Shown here: one piece after another, positions 8,146 through 17,102 of the stretch
Layout: every line of letters starts with the position of its first letter
How positions within the stretch are numbered: the stretch's first letter is position 1
Assembly (NCBI RefSeq): GCF_900143565.1
Contig: NZ_FREX01000002.1
Span: 186,001 to 250,000 of the forward strand
Length of the DNA: 64,000 nucleotides
Reading direction: 5' to 3'
From: Pseudovibrio sp. Alg231-02
GTDB taxonomy: Bacteria; Pseudomonadota; Alphaproteobacteria; Rhizobiales; Stappiaceae
Position numbers and translations under genes: made by a program
The notes under the pieces: model-generated
The model's input: the letters and a program-made list of their open reading frames with translations, nothing else
Database searches by the model: none
Told to the model about the DNA's origin: nothing

Positions 8146-9045
8146 ATGGCGGGTATACCCTTTGATCAACTAGAAGGCTCAATCTGGTTGGATGGAAAAA
8201 TTGTTCCGTGGTCAGAGGCCAAGGTGCACGTGCTCACGCACGGTTTGCACTACGGAAGCAGTGTGTTCGAAGGTCAACGCGCCTATGGCGGCGAGATCTT
8301 CAAGCTGGAAGAACACACCAAGCGCTTGCATGCCTCTGCAGAGGTTCTGGGCTTCACTATTCCGTGGAGCGAAGAGCAGATTAACGGTGCGTGTAAACAG
8401 ATGCTAGCCGAGAACAACCTGACAGACGCTTACCTGCGTCCGGTTGCCTGGCGCGGCAGTGAGATGATGGGCATTTCAGCTCAGTCCAACACCATCCATC
8501 TGGCGATTGCTGCCTGGGAGTGGCCAAGCTACTTCTCTCCAGAAGAGCGCTTGAAGGGTATTCGTCTGGATCTGGCAGAATATCGTCGCCCTGATCCAAA
8601 GACTGCGCCGTTCAAGTCGAAGGCAGCTGGCCTGTACATGATCTGCACAATCTCCAAGCATGCAGCAGAAGCAAAAGGTTATTCTGATGCTTTGATGCTG
8701 GACTGGCAGGGCCGTGTTGCTGAAGCGACTGGCGCGAATGTTTTCTTCATCAAAGATGGGGCAATTCATACGCCGATTGCAGATTGCTTCCTTGATGGCA
8801 TTACGCGTCGCACTGTGATTGATCTGGCGCGTGCTCGCGGTATCGAGGTGATTGAGCGTCGTATCATGCCTGAAGAGATGGAAGGCTTTGAACAGTGCTT
8901 CCTGACTGGGTCTGCTGCTGAAGTGACACCGGTTTCTGAAATCGGGCCGCACAGTTTTGTTCCGGGCGATATTACGAAGCTGATGATCGAGGATTACATG
9001 GCTGCTGTACAGCCTGCGAAAGAAGAGTTGCTTGTTGCAAGCTGA
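8146..9045 (+). CDS. ilvE: Branched-chain amino acid aminotransferase
   Basis: IlvE transfers amino groups between glutamate and the 2-oxo acids of Val, Leu and Ile using PLP. The 299-residue product is a fold-type IV transaminase. THGLHYGSSVFEG (31-43) and RPVAWRGSEMMG (98-109) are family hallmarks. The likely PLP lysine is K159 in KSKAAGLYM, matching K159 in the E. coli numbering. The C-terminal CFLTGSAAEVTPV contributes to cofactor phosphate binding. The ATG at 8146 with GGAGAAGAG upstream is preferred over an upstream in-frame alternative start. A strong terminator follows at 9068. Confidence 0.95.
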   Translation: MAGIPFDQLEGSIWLDGKIVPWSEAKVHVLTHGLHYGSSVFEGQRAYGGEIFKLEEHTKRLHASAEVLGFTIPWSEEQINGACKQMLAENNLTDAYLRPVAWRGSEMMGISAQSNTIHLAIAAWEWPSYFSPEERLKGIRLDLAEYRRPDPKTAPFKSKAAGLYMICTISKHAAEAKGYSDALMLDWQGRVAEATGANVFFIKDGAIHTPIADCFLDGITRRTVIDLARARGIEVIERRIMPEEMEGFEQCFLTGSAAEVTPVSEIGPHSFVPGDITKLMIEDYMAAVQPAKEELLVAS

Positions 9046-9067
9046 TTTCTTCGCTGCATGAAAATTC

Positions 9068-9108
9068 AAAGCCCGCCGCTCTGACTGAGTGGCGGGCTTT
9101 CTCGTTTT
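9068..9108. terminator. Bidirectional terminator between ilvE and the MFS gene
   Basis: A perfect stem AAAGCCCGCC/GGCGGGCTTT (9068-9077, 9091-9100) with T-rich sequence to the right and A-rich sequence to the left. It can stop both convergent transcripts. Confidence 0.88.
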
Positions 9109-10363
9109 ATTCGGTTGCGAGCTGTTGTTCGTGCTGCGGTTTGAAGAGTTTGCCGTTTTCTGTGATCAGCACGCAGATCAAGCCAAGGATCGAGAACAAA
9201 GCGACACCATAGACGAGGGGAAGTTCGGTCCCATTGTACAACTTGCCAATGCCAGCACCAAGCAGGGCTCCGATCAATGTGGTGATGAAGCCTATCATTG
9301 CCGAGCCAGCGCCTGCAACGCGCCCCAATGGTTCCATTGCCATGGTGTTGAAGTTCGGGCCGATGAAGCCGAAGAAGAACATTGCCAGTGATTGAATTGC
9401 TATGAATGTCACGATGGTCAGATTACCACTATAGGCAATTGCTGCTGTCAAAACAGAAGTTGTGGTAAAGCCGAGCAATGCCATATGCGACATTCTTCTG
9501 AGGCCATACTTCTCCACCATTTGTGAATTCAGGTAGGAGGAAAGGGCCATTGCGATTGAGATTGCTGCAAACACGATTGGGAACAGGTCAGCGAGCGCAA
9601 AGCGTTCCATGAAGACTTGCTGTGCAGAATTGATGAATGCGAACAGGCAGGCAAAGATGAATGTCATGGCCATCATGTAGCCTACAGTCACACGAGTGGT
9701 GAGGGCTAACCGATATGCACTGAGGACAGAACGTAATTCCAGTGGGCGCTGGTTTATAGGGTCGAGGCTTTCAGGAAGGCGCATCGAACACCAGACAAAT
9801 AAGAGCACTCCAAACAGAGTTAGGGCAGCGAATACGCCTTGCCATGGAGCGACCCACAGGACGATCTGTCCGAGAAATGGAGCAATCACGGGGGCAATCT
9901 GGAAAGCTACCATGACCAGGGACATCACCTTGCCCATTTGACGACCGCTGTACCAATCCCGGATCATTGAAATGGATGCGACGCGCGGTGCTGCAGCTCC
10001 GATACCCTGAAGGGCTCGAGCTGCGAGCATGTGCTCATAGCTTACAGCGAATGTCGAATACACTCCGCCAATGATGTACAGACTGAGGCCGATCAGCAAC
10101 GTGGTTCGACGACCAATCGTATCCGAAAGCGGACCGAAAAAGAGAGAAGCAAAAGCGAGACCAAGCATGTAGGCTGTGATCACCAATTGGCGATCATTGT
10201 CGGCGACAGACAATGCAGCGCTCATAGCCGGAAGAGCCGGGAGCATCATTGATGTCGCAACCGCATTCAGCGCCATAAGCGCTGCAACAAGGCTGACAAT
10301 TTCCCATAAGGAAAGCCCAGGATGAGGTGCTCGCTCATGCTGCAGATCAGAAACTGCAGACAT
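9107..10363 (-). CDS. MFS drug efflux transporter, Bcr/CflA type
   Basis: A roughly 418-residue membrane protein with twelve predicted hydrophobic helices. The major-facilitator loop motif FGPLSDTIGRRTTLLIGL follows TM2, and a second, weaker motif (SQMVEKYGLRRM) starts the second half. ALQGIGAAAPRVASISMIRD is the Bcr/CflA (DHA1) motif C-like region of antiporters. Such proteins export drugs or small amphipaths against protons. The ATG at 10363 (MSAVSDLQHERAPHPG) is preferred because an upstream in-frame start would add a non-conserved 29-residue leader. The substrate cannot be predicted. Confidence 0.88.
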   Translation of the reverse strand: MSAVSDLQHERAPHPGLSLWEIVSLVAALMALNAVATSMMLPALPAMSAALSVADNDRQLVITAYMLGLAFASLFFGPLSDTIGRRTTLLIGLSLYIIGGVYSTFAVSYEHMLAARALQGIGAAAPRVASISMIRDWYSGRQMGKVMSLVMVAFQIAPVIAPFLGQIVLWVAPWQGVFAALTLFGVLLFVWCSMRLPESLDPINQRPLELRSVLSAYRLALTTRVTVGYMMAMTFIFACLFAFINSAQQVFMERFALADLFPIVFAAISIAMALSSYLNSQMVEKYGLRRMSHMALLGFTTTSVLTAAIAYSGNLTIVTFIAIQSLAMFFFGFIGPNFNTMAMEPLGRVAGAGSAMIGFITTLIGALLGAGIGKLYNGTELPLVYGVALFSILGLICVLITENGKLFKPQHEQQLATE

Positions 10364-10515
10364 CAGAGACCTGTTTGTTGGGTGCAAAAAAGGTAAGAGG
10401 TCGCGATTGCGACCTAATAAACTCAAATTAGCTTCTATTTGAACTGGCAAACATGGCTATGTCAAGGCAAGTGCCAGTTCATTGTTGCGTGCTGCATGTT
10501 TATGGAATGCTGGAA

Positions 10516-11004
10516 CTATTTGGTTTTCTGCTCGTCCCAGCGCGCTGCATCGGCATCATCAACTGCCTTGGCCTCGACCCAAGTTCCCTCGGATGCTTCT
10601 TTGAGATGCTCTTTCTTCCAAAATGGCGCCTGCGTTTTCAGGAAGTCCATTAGAAAGTCAGAAGCTTCGAAGGCGGCTCGACGATGAGAGCTGGTTGCTA
10701 TGACCAAAACAATGTTGTCGCCTGGAGGAATTTTGCCAAAACGATGAATGATCGTGAGGCCTGTCAGAGGCCAACGTTCAACGGCTTGCTGCGCAAACTT
10801 TGAGATCTGAGCTTCGGCCATGCCTGGATAATGTTCCAGTTCTAGCGCCTCAAGCGTACCGCCTTCATCCCGGCATAGGCCAGTGAAGGTAACGATAGCT
10901 CCGACATCTTTGCGGCCTTTGGCGAGGATTTCGGTTTCTGCTAAAACGTCAAAATCTTCAGCTTGAACGCGGACTGTAAATTCTGTGGTGGTGCTGTTTG
11001 ACAT
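10516..11004 (-). CDS. moaE: Molybdopterin synthase large subunit
   Basis: MoaE, with thiocarboxylated MoaD, inserts the dithiolene sulfurs into precursor Z to form molybdopterin. The 162-residue protein has the hallmark blocks GAIVTFTGLCRDEGG (about 31-45), LELEHYPGMAE, HRFGKIPPGDNIVLVIATSSHRRAAFEA and FLKTQAPFWKKEHL, with the active-site lysines. It lies 42 bp downstream of moaD on the same strand, so synthase subunits are co-transcribed. The adjacent pgsA-moaD-moaE order is typical of Hyphomicrobiales. The MsrP reductase at 48.6 kb is one molybdenum-cofactor client in this window. Confidence 0.95.
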   Translation of the reverse strand: MSNSTTTEFTVRVQAEDFDVLAETEILAKGRKDVGAIVTFTGLCRDEGGTLEALELEHYPGMAEAQISKFAQQAVERWPLTGLTIIHRFGKIPPGDNIVLVIATSSHRRAAFEASDFLMDFLKTQAPFWKKEHLKEASEGTWVEAKAVDDADAARWDEQKTK

Positions 11005-11046
11005 GGTACTCGCAGACTTTGAGATATGCTGGAGGGAAGGTGTTCC

Positions 11047-11298
11047 TCAACCGCCTGTCATTGGCGGGAAGAATGCAACTTCTTCAGTTCCAGACAAAAC
11101 GTGATCTTCTTCTACGTGTTCCTGATTGACTGCGATGCGAATGGTTTCTGGTTGTTCGAAGGCAAAGGCATAACCTTCATCACGAGCTGCGAGCCAAATC
11201 ATCAATTCGCCTGCGGTTTTAACAGTTTCAGGAAGCTCAATGGTTTCCTCAGAGGTTCCAGTGCGCTCACGCAGCCAAGCGAAGTAACGAATTTTCAT
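11047..11298 (-). CDS. moaD: Molybdopterin synthase sulfur carrier subunit
   Basis: An 83-residue ubiquitin-fold protein (MKIRYFAWLRERTGTSEETI...) ending in FFPPMTGG. The C-terminal Gly-Gly is adenylated by MoeB and thiocarboxylated before it donates sulfur to MoaE-bound precursor Z. Its size and ending are diagnostic. It lies between pgsA (61-bp gap) and moaE on the same strand. Confidence 0.95.
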   Translation of the reverse strand: MKIRYFAWLRERTGTSEETIELPETVKTAGELMIWLAARDEGYAFAFEQPETIRIAVNQEHVEEDHVLSGTEEVAFFPPMTGG

Positions 11299-11358
11299 GA
11301 GATTGAGCCCCGGTATTGTATGGCTTCCTTTTCGTGGAAGCCTTGTCTTTTACAGGAA

Positions 11359-11931
11359 TTAGTCTTCAATCAGATGGCCAATTCCGGCGCGGAAGTAGTC
11401 ATACCCCGTATATAGGGTCAAAATCGCTGCGACCCAAAGTAGCACTATACCAGTTGATGTGGTGTAGGGGAAAACAACATCGCCAGCATCACCTGCGAGC
11501 AAAAAGCCCAAGGCAACGAGTTGGACAGTGGTTTTCCATTTAGCCAGTTTGGTAACAGGGACTGATACACGAAGCTCAGCAAGGAACTCACGCAAGCCGG
11601 AAACAAGGATTTCCCGGCAAAGAATGATGATGGCAGCAAAGATGGACCAGTTTCCGATTGTCTGATCCCATGCCAATATTAGGAGACAAACAGAAACAAG
11701 AAGTTTGTCGGCAATTGGGTCCAGCATGCGACCGAGAGCAGACTGTTGCTGCCAAATTCTGGCGAGGTAGCCGTCAAAGAAATCTGTGATTGCAGCTATG
11801 AAGAAGATACTCAATGCAATCCAACGGGCGGTGTGGGTTGGGAAATAGAAACACACAGCCAGAGCTGGCACAGCAGCAATACGGCCGTAAGTAAGAATAT
11901 TTGGAAGCGAAAATATAAGCTTACGGGACAT
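11359..11931 (-). CDS. pgsA: CDP-diacylglycerol-glycerol-3-phosphate 3-phosphatidyltransferase
   Basis: PgsA makes phosphatidylglycerol phosphate from CDP-diacylglycerol and glycerol-3-phosphate in the inner membrane. About 190 residues with several TM helices. The CDP-alcohol phosphotransferase motif D-x2-DG-x2-AR-x8-G-x3-D-x3-D is complete, reading from DFFDGYLAR to GRMLDPIADK. MSRKLIFSLPNILTYGRIAA is the typical N-terminus, so the ATG at 11931 is chosen over one four codons upstream. In related genomes uvrC directly precedes pgsA; here HlyU, tdk and two hydrolase genes lie between them. Confidence 0.93.
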   Translation of the reverse strand: MSRKLIFSLPNILTYGRIAAVPALAVCFYFPTHTARWIALSIFFIAAITDFFDGYLARIWQQQSALGRMLDPIADKLLVSVCLLILAWDQTIGNWSIFAAIIILCREILVSGLREFLAELRVSVPVTKLAKWKTTVQLVALGFLLAGDAGDVVFPYTTSTGIVLLWVAAILTLYTGYDYFRAGIGHLIED

Positions 11932-12048
11932 ATGAACCTTCAAGTTTACGCGGCTAACAAGCGCTCATACGCAGGGTGTGCACATCCAAGTGCGTCCTGT
12001 CAATTGTAGCACGCTTATTTGTGCAGGACTTCGGGGGAGTATACGGGA

Positions 12049-12330
12049 TTATGTAAACATCCCGTCACCCATTTCCTTAATGATCTGCTTTGCCTTGCGT
12101 GAAGAGAAATCTTTTGCTTCATCCTCAGAGCCATGTGTGTCTGCGCGGATAAAGGTATGCTCTTTGGTCTCTTCACCAAATTGCTTGGTGATGCGACCCG
12201 CAGTTTGCCACTGTCCTCCACGGCGAGAAGGTTCAGAGTAAATCAGGTAGCCTTCAAATTCTTCTGCCTTTGCAGCTGGCGTTGATTTTTCATCTTTGTT
12301 GCCGCCAAACAGATTTGAGAAAAAGCCCAT
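12049..12330 (-). CDS. HlyU-family protein
   Basis: A 93-residue protein beginning MGFFSNLFGG, followed by a charged linker and the HlyU-type core FEGYLIYSEPSRRGGQWQTA (about 25-44), AGRITKQFGEETKEHTFIRA and a C-terminal helix with a QIIKEMGDGMF end. HlyU in Vibrio is a regulator of haemolysin genes, but this short family is widespread in Alphaproteobacteria, where no function is established and no helix-turn-helix is evident. It lies 27 bp after tdk on the same strand and may be co-transcribed. Confidence 0.82.
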   Translation of the reverse strand: MGFFSNLFGGNKDEKSTPAAKAEEFEGYLIYSEPSRRGGQWQTAGRITKQFGEETKEHTFIRADTHGSEDEAKDFSSRKAKQIIKEMGDGMFT

Positions 12331-12357
12331 GTTTATTCTCCCAGACTAAACGTAGTT

Positions 12358-12996
12358 TTATTGGTCTACAGGTTCGCACATCATGTCGGCGAGTGCATCC
12401 TTGTTTTCACCGTTAGGTTCTCCAAGTTTGCGCATGGACCAGTGTTTTCTGCAAAGTGAGATGTAGGATTCCTCACCGCCAATGACAACCTGATCGCCTT
12501 CTTCGACAATGTTTCCGCTTTCGTCCACGCGGGCCACCATTGTTGCTTTGGATCCGCACCAGCAGATGGTTCTCACTTCGCGGAGGATATCTGCAATGGC
12601 GAGGAGTGCGGCACTGCCTGGAAACATCTTGCCCTGAAAGTCAGTTCTCAAACCGTAAGCCATTACAGGAATACGAAGATGGTCCGCAACATGGGCCAGC
12701 TGCCAGACCTGTTCTTCTGTCAGGAATTGTGCTTCATCGATGAAGACCGCGTTGAACTGGTGCTCTTTGAGTTGTTCCTCAATACAAGCGAACAGATCAA
12801 GCTTTGTGTCGTAGATGAGGGCGTCTGATTTCAAACCTATACGCGATGAAATTTCTCCGATCTTAGTGCGATTGTCGAGAGCTGCTGTGAACAGCAAACT
12901 GCGCATGCCGCGCTCCTGATAGTTATAGGAGGCCTGCAGCAGCAGAGTGGATTTACCAGCATTCATTGCGGAGAAATTGAAATATAGTTTTGCCAT
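12358..12996 (-). CDS. tdk: Thymidine kinase (type II)
   Basis: Tdk phosphorylates thymidine to dTMP in pyrimidine salvage. The 212-residue protein starts MAKLYFNFSAMNAGKSTLLL with the P-loop (NAGKST) near residues 12-17. FIDEAQFL (about 90-97) is the Walker B/DEAQ motif of type II kinases. The C-terminal zinc lasso uses ICWCGSKA and LCRKHW, followed by a tail. Length and motifs match the E. coli-like tetrameric enzyme. It is preceded by a GC-rich spacer and followed closely by the HlyU gene. Confidence 0.96.
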   Translation of the reverse strand: MAKLYFNFSAMNAGKSTLLLQASYNYQERGMRSLLFTAALDNRTKIGEISSRIGLKSDALIYDTKLDLFACIEEQLKEHQFNAVFIDEAQFLTEEQVWQLAHVADHLRIPVMAYGLRTDFQGKMFPGSAALLAIADILREVRTICWCGSKATMVARVDESGNIVEEGDQVVIGGEESYISLCRKHWSMRKLGEPNGENKDALADMMCEPVDQ

Positions 12997-13113
12997 TGGC
13001 CCTTCGCGGCGCGGCGCGCCTCATCGCGTTCAATCTGATTAGGTCTTCATACATGGATTCGTGAGAGAGGCCAGAACCCTGGGAGGTTACTCACAAGGTT
13101 CCACGGCAAACTT

Positions 13114-13803
13114 TTAGCGTGAGGCGTATCCAGCGACCAAACTTGGTAATTCACGCATGCAGGCTATGGAATGATCCGGCAGAACAGGGGATCGATTGGC
13201 ATGCTGCAGAGGGTTAAACCAGACAGAAGTGGCACCGATATTGTTCGCGCCTGCAATGTCGTGCTCCAAAGAGTCGCCGACATGGATGAGTTTGTCGGGG
13301 CTCATACCAGCCATTGAAAGCATGGCATCAAAGAGACGGGGATCCGGTTTTTTGTATGGGTACTCTTCTGCCATCACCACGAAATCGAAGAGGTGGGCGA
13401 TACCAGCGCTTTTGGGGCAGGAGTTGCCGTTGGTGATGAGCGCTGTCTTGTAGTTTCGCTTCAGCGTCGCGAGCGTTTCTTTGACATGAGGGTAAAAGTA
13501 AGGATCTCCGAAGCGGACTTTTTTGAAAATCGCCAGCGCCTGCTCAGACAACTCCTTAGCATTACTCAGTGGATTAAGTGCTTGTTCAAATGAAGCTCTT
13601 CGAATTTCCAGATAGCGAATGTTGTTGGGGTCTGCGTCTTCAACGAGGGATTTATGTATTTTTTTGAGGCGTTTGGGCGTGATGGGTTTGTCGGAGTAAT
13701 GGCTTAAAAAACTTGCGGTGGTGATGAGGGCTTCGTCCAGAATTCGTTGAAAATCAAAGAGGGTTTGGTCTGCATCGAAGGATATAAGCAATTCTCGTGG
13801 CAT
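13114..13803 (-). CDS. HAD-superfamily hydrolase (subfamily IA, YjjG-like)
   Basis: A 229-residue soluble hydrolase. Motif I is SFDADQTLFD (nucleophile D9, acid/base D11), motif II LITNGNSC, motif III lysine in YPYKKPDPRLFD, motif IV HVGDSLEHDIAGA. A helical cap follows motif I. The closest recognisable type is the pyrimidine 5'-nucleotidase YjjG group, which would fit next to thymidine kinase, but the substrate is not fixed by sequence. It is encoded by a separate ATG at 13803 (MPRELLISFDADQT). Confidence 0.85.
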   Translation of the reverse strand: MPRELLISFDADQTLFDFQRILDEALITTASFLSHYSDKPITPKRLKKIHKSLVEDADPNNIRYLEIRRASFEQALNPLSNAKELSEQALAIFKKVRFGDPYFYPHVKETLATLKRNYKTALITNGNSCPKSAGIAHLFDFVVMAEEYPYKKPDPRLFDAMLSMAGMSPDKLIHVGDSLEHDIAGANNIGATSVWFNPLQHANRSPVLPDHSIACMRELPSLVAGYASR

Positions 13804-13852
13804 TCCAAATTTCCCTCCGGACCGATCCCTAGAAAGTTACTATATGCTTACT

Positions 13853-14893
13853 TTAGGGTAATATGTGAAGTGTCGCGAAGATTGGAAAATGGTCTGAGCC
13901 GACATCTTCGTCAATTATGAGGTCTTTGATTATTATTTCTTCAGAAGAGGTGATGTGATCGACTTTTGATCCCAACACTTTTCCAAGAAACGGATTGATA
14001 AAATATCGAGTTGTCTGCGGAATGAGGCTGGTGAACGTTGTTTTCAGCTTCAAATCTGAAAGCAGTTTCTGAAAGGTATCTGACCAGACAGGGGTGTTCC
14101 AGTCCCCTAAAACCATAATGGGTGAATCTGTCCGCTGTTCCCGGATGTAATTTGACACGTAATTCATGTAGGTCGTCCGTCCGTCCAGGCGACGTTGACT
14201 GCGTGGACTTGCCGGATGGATTGCATAGAGCTGGATCAGGGTGCCGTTGATGTCGACATTTGCGCTCAGGAACTCGCGCGGGATGTACCCGTTTTGCCCA
14301 AGGCCAGGTATATGAACTCGTTTTGAGTTCTCTAGCGGAAATTTGCTGAAGACTGTGAGATCAGTGTCGCGCTTTGCTGGTGGCAGGATAGCGTATTGAT
14401 AATTCTTTGTAAGGAACGTTTTCAGACGGGGAGTTGCGCTTGCGGTTTCCTGAAACACAATCAGGTCTGGTTGACGTTTTTCAATCAGCTCTTGCAAGGC
14501 CTCCTTCTCGAACTGCATATGCAGGAGATTGAGGCTCATGACGTTGAACGTCTTGCTCTTGGGGTGGTTATCCAGAATTGCGACAGGTTGAGTGACGAGA
14601 CGGATGCTGGTGACCATCCAGAAGCTGGAGATGATCAATCCTAAGAGGCAGAGTAAATGGAGCCAGTGCAGCTTTCTGGCCAGTACGAGCCAGAGAAGGA
14701 GACCGACAAAACCTACTGCGATAAGCTGAGGGATGAAGAAAGCTACCGCCTCGCTCAACAGGTTTCCGGGAGCGAATAAAGAGGCGAGGAGCAAGAAAGT
14801 GACCGCAAGTGTTCCTGCGCGCACCAGATGAAGCAAGATCGGGGTATTTGGTTTTTTCTTTGATAATACCCTGTCTGAACGCACTGCTCTCAC
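13853..14893 (-). CDS. Membrane-anchored endonuclease/exonuclease/phosphatase-family protein
   Basis: A 346-residue protein with three N-terminal membrane helices (about residues 18-105) and a C-terminal EEP (DNase I-like) domain. Catalytic landmarks: MSLNLLHMQ (Asn), LIVFQETASA (Glu), YAIHPASPRSQRR (His), MVLGDWNTPVW (Asp/Asn), SKVDHITSS and DVGSDHFPIFA (terminal Asp-His). The catalytic domain probably faces the periplasm. Homologues include phosphodiesterases and nucleases; the substrate is unknown. The start is GTG at 14893 with only a weak ribosome binding site. Confidence 0.85.
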   Translation of the reverse strand: MRAVRSDRVLSKKKPNTPILLHLVRAGTLAVTFLLLASLFAPGNLLSEAVAFFIPQLIAVGFVGLLLWLVLARKLHWLHLLCLLGLIISSFWMVTSIRLVTQPVAILDNHPKSKTFNVMSLNLLHMQFEKEALQELIEKRQPDLIVFQETASATPRLKTFLTKNYQYAILPPAKRDTDLTVFSKFPLENSKRVHIPGLGQNGYIPREFLSANVDINGTLIQLYAIHPASPRSQRRLDGRTTYMNYVSNYIREQRTDSPIMVLGDWNTPVWSDTFQKLLSDLKLKTTFTSLIPQTTRYFINPFLGKVLGSKVDHITSSEEIIIKDLIIDEDVGSDHFPIFATLHILP

Positions 14894-14967
14894 CTTTGGT
14901 TGTTAAGTTTTGATGAGAATAGCGTATAGTCGTTTTCTATTTGTGAAAACAATGCGTTATCCCGTGA

Positions 14968-17001
14968 TTATTCGTGGAAGTGGTTGTAGATCAGTTTTGC
15001 AATGCTTTCGGAGATTCCTGAAACAGCTCGCAAGTCTTCGATGCCAGCTTTTGAAACTGCTTTTGCAGTGCCGAAGTGACGAAGCAGAACGCGCTTTCTT
15101 GTCGGACCAATACCTGCAATTTCATCCAGCGGATTTGCGACGATTGCCTTCTTGCGGCGGGCTCTGTGAGAGCCGATCGCGAACCGGTGTGCCTCATCTC
15201 GCATGCGTTGCACAAAGTACAGGACCGGATCACGTTCAGGTAACATGAAACTTTGTTTGCCCGTGACGAAGAACTTCTCGCGTCCTGCATCGCGGTCTGG
15301 GCCTTTTGCAATGCCGACCAATGGGATGTCCGTGATGCCCATCTCTTCGAGTGTTTCGCGGACGGCGCTGAGCTGGCCTTTACCGCCATCGATCAGCACC
15401 AAATCAGGCCATGGAGGGATGTCAGCATTGGATGGCGCGACATCCTGCTCTTCTTCACCGGCTTTTTGCTCAGTTTTTGATTGTGCGGTGAAACGGGCAG
15501 CTTGCTCGTAACCTTCCGGGTTTTCTTTGATAAGGCGAGCAAAACGGCGTGAGAGCACTTCTCGCATCATTCCGTAGTCGTCGCCCGGGATCAGGTCTTC
15601 CGACTTGATGTTGAACTTTCTGTACTGACCTTTCGCAAAGCCATCTGAGCCTGCAACGATCATTCCACCAACAGCATTGGTGCCTGAGATGTGGGAGTTG
15701 TCGAAAACATCGATACGACGTGGTGTACGGTCCAGGTCAAAGGCTTCTGCAACGCCCTTCAGGAGCTTCAGCTGGCTGGATGTCTCAGCAAGTCTACGGC
15801 CAAGAGCGCCCTTGGCATTGGTGAGCGCATGTTCCACCAATTCGCGTTTTTCGCCGCGCTTTGGTATTGCGACTTCGACCTTGCGATTGGCCCTTGCAGA
15901 GAGGGCTTCTGCCAGTAGTTCTTGCTCTTCCAGTTCATGTGAGAGCAAGACCATACGTGGTGGCGGTTTATCCTCGTAGAACTGGGAGAGGAAGCTCTCC
16001 AGAATTTCTGAGGGTTCGTAGCTTTTATCCGCTTTAGGAAAGTATGCGCGGTTGCCCCAGTTTTGTCCTGTGCGAAAGAAGAAGACTTGTACGCATGTCT
16101 GGCCGCCTTCCTGATAGGTGGCGAAAACATCTGCTTCTTCAATGCTCTGCGGATTGATGCCCTGATGGCTCTGGACATGTGACAATGCAGAAATGCGGTC
16201 GCGATAGACAGCTGCCTGTTCAAAGTCGAGGTTCTCTGAGGCTTTTTCCATAGCGACCGCCAGGTCTTGCTTGATGAGCTGGCTTTTGCCTGAGAGGAAG
16301 GATTTTGCTTCAGCGACAAGTCCTTTGTAGTCCTCAATGGAGACCTCGCCGGTGCAGGGCGCTGCACAACGCTTGATTTGGTAAAGCAGGCAAGGACGCG
16401 AGCGATTGGAATAGTAGCTGTCGGAGCAGTTGCGGATGAGAAACGCTTTTTGCATGGCATTGATGGTGTCATTGACAGCGCCAGCGGATGCAAATGGTCC
16501 GAAGTAATCGCCTTTGCGGGCCCGAGCGCCGCGGTGTTTGATCAGGGCAGGGGCTTCATGGTCGGCACTGATCAGGATGTATGGAAAGGACTTGTCGTCA
16601 CGCAGGAGAACATTGAAGCGAGGGCGTAAACGCTTGATGAGGTTTGCTTCCAGCAGCAAGGCTTCTGGTTCTGTGCGGGTTTCAACGAACTCCATGGCAG
16701 CAGTTGCCATGATCATCCGCATAATGCGGTTGGACTGGCCCTGAAGCCGAGTGTAACTTGTGACGCGCTTCTTCAGTGACCGAGCTTTGCCCACATAGAG
16801 GACTTCGCCGTCCTCATCAAACATGCGGTAGACGCCGGGGCCAAGGGGCAAGCGTTTTACGAAATCTGCAATGACTTCAACACCCTTTACGCCAGGTTTG
16901 CGCGGCGCTGCATTGCTTTCAAACTGGATGTCTGGATTGCTTTGGGGCACATCGACATTGTCTTCTGCTTGAGCAGGCATGTCGGATGTGTCTTTAGCCA
17001 T
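14968..17001 (-). CDS. uvrC: Excinuclease ABC subunit C
   Basis: UvrC makes the dual incisions of nucleotide excision repair when bound to the UvrB-DNA complex. The 677-residue protein has an extended N-terminus (about 45 residues rich in acidic and polar residues), then the GIY-YIG nuclease ([20 protein letters not shown], about 54-73), a Cys-containing segment around [20 protein letters not shown], a UVR helix pair, the RNase H-like 5'-nuclease domain ([13 protein letters not shown]) and two C-terminal helix-hairpin-helix motifs ([17 protein letters not shown]). The partner uvrB is at 32.5 kb. No alphaproteobacterial LexA box (GTTC-N7-GTTC) is visible upstream. Confidence 0.97.
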   Translation of the reverse strand: MAKDTSDMPAQAEDNVDVPQSNPDIQFESNAAPRKPGVKGVEVIADFVKRLPLGPGVYRMFDEDGEVLYVGKARSLKKRVTSYTRLQGQSNRIMRMIMATAAMEFVETRTEPEALLLEANLIKRLRPRFNVLLRDDKSFPYILISADHEAPALIKHRGARARKGDYFGPFASAGAVNDTINAMQKAFLIRNCSDSYYSNRSRPCLLYQIKRCAAPCTGEVSIEDYKGLVAEAKSFLSGKSQLIKQDLAVAMEKASENLDFEQAAVYRDRISALSHVQSHQGINPQSIEEADVFATYQEGGQTCVQVFFFRTGQNWGNRAYFPKADKSYEPSEILESFLSQFYEDKPPPRMVLLSHELEEQELLAEALSARANRKVEVAIPKRGEKRELVEHALTNAKGALGRRLAETSSQLKLLKGVAEAFDLDRTPRRIDVFDNSHISGTNAVGGMIVAGSDGFAKGQYRKFNIKSEDLIPGDDYGMMREVLSRRFARLIKENPEGYEQAARFTAQSKTEQKAGEEEQDVAPSNADIPPWPDLVLIDGGKGQLSAVRETLEEMGITDIPLVGIAKGPDRDAGREKFFVTGKQSFMLPERDPVLYFVQRMRDEAHRFAIGSHRARRKKAIVANPLDEIAGIGPTRKRVLLRHFGTAKAVSKAGIEDLRAVSGISESIAKLIYNHFHE

Positions 17002-17102
17002 GATCCAATTACTCTCGGTGTATGCTGAAATAAAATATGGAAACGCACCTTATCCGATTCAACGGCAGGTGCGGTCTCTCAGAAGTGTTTTAGTTGTGTG
17101 TC

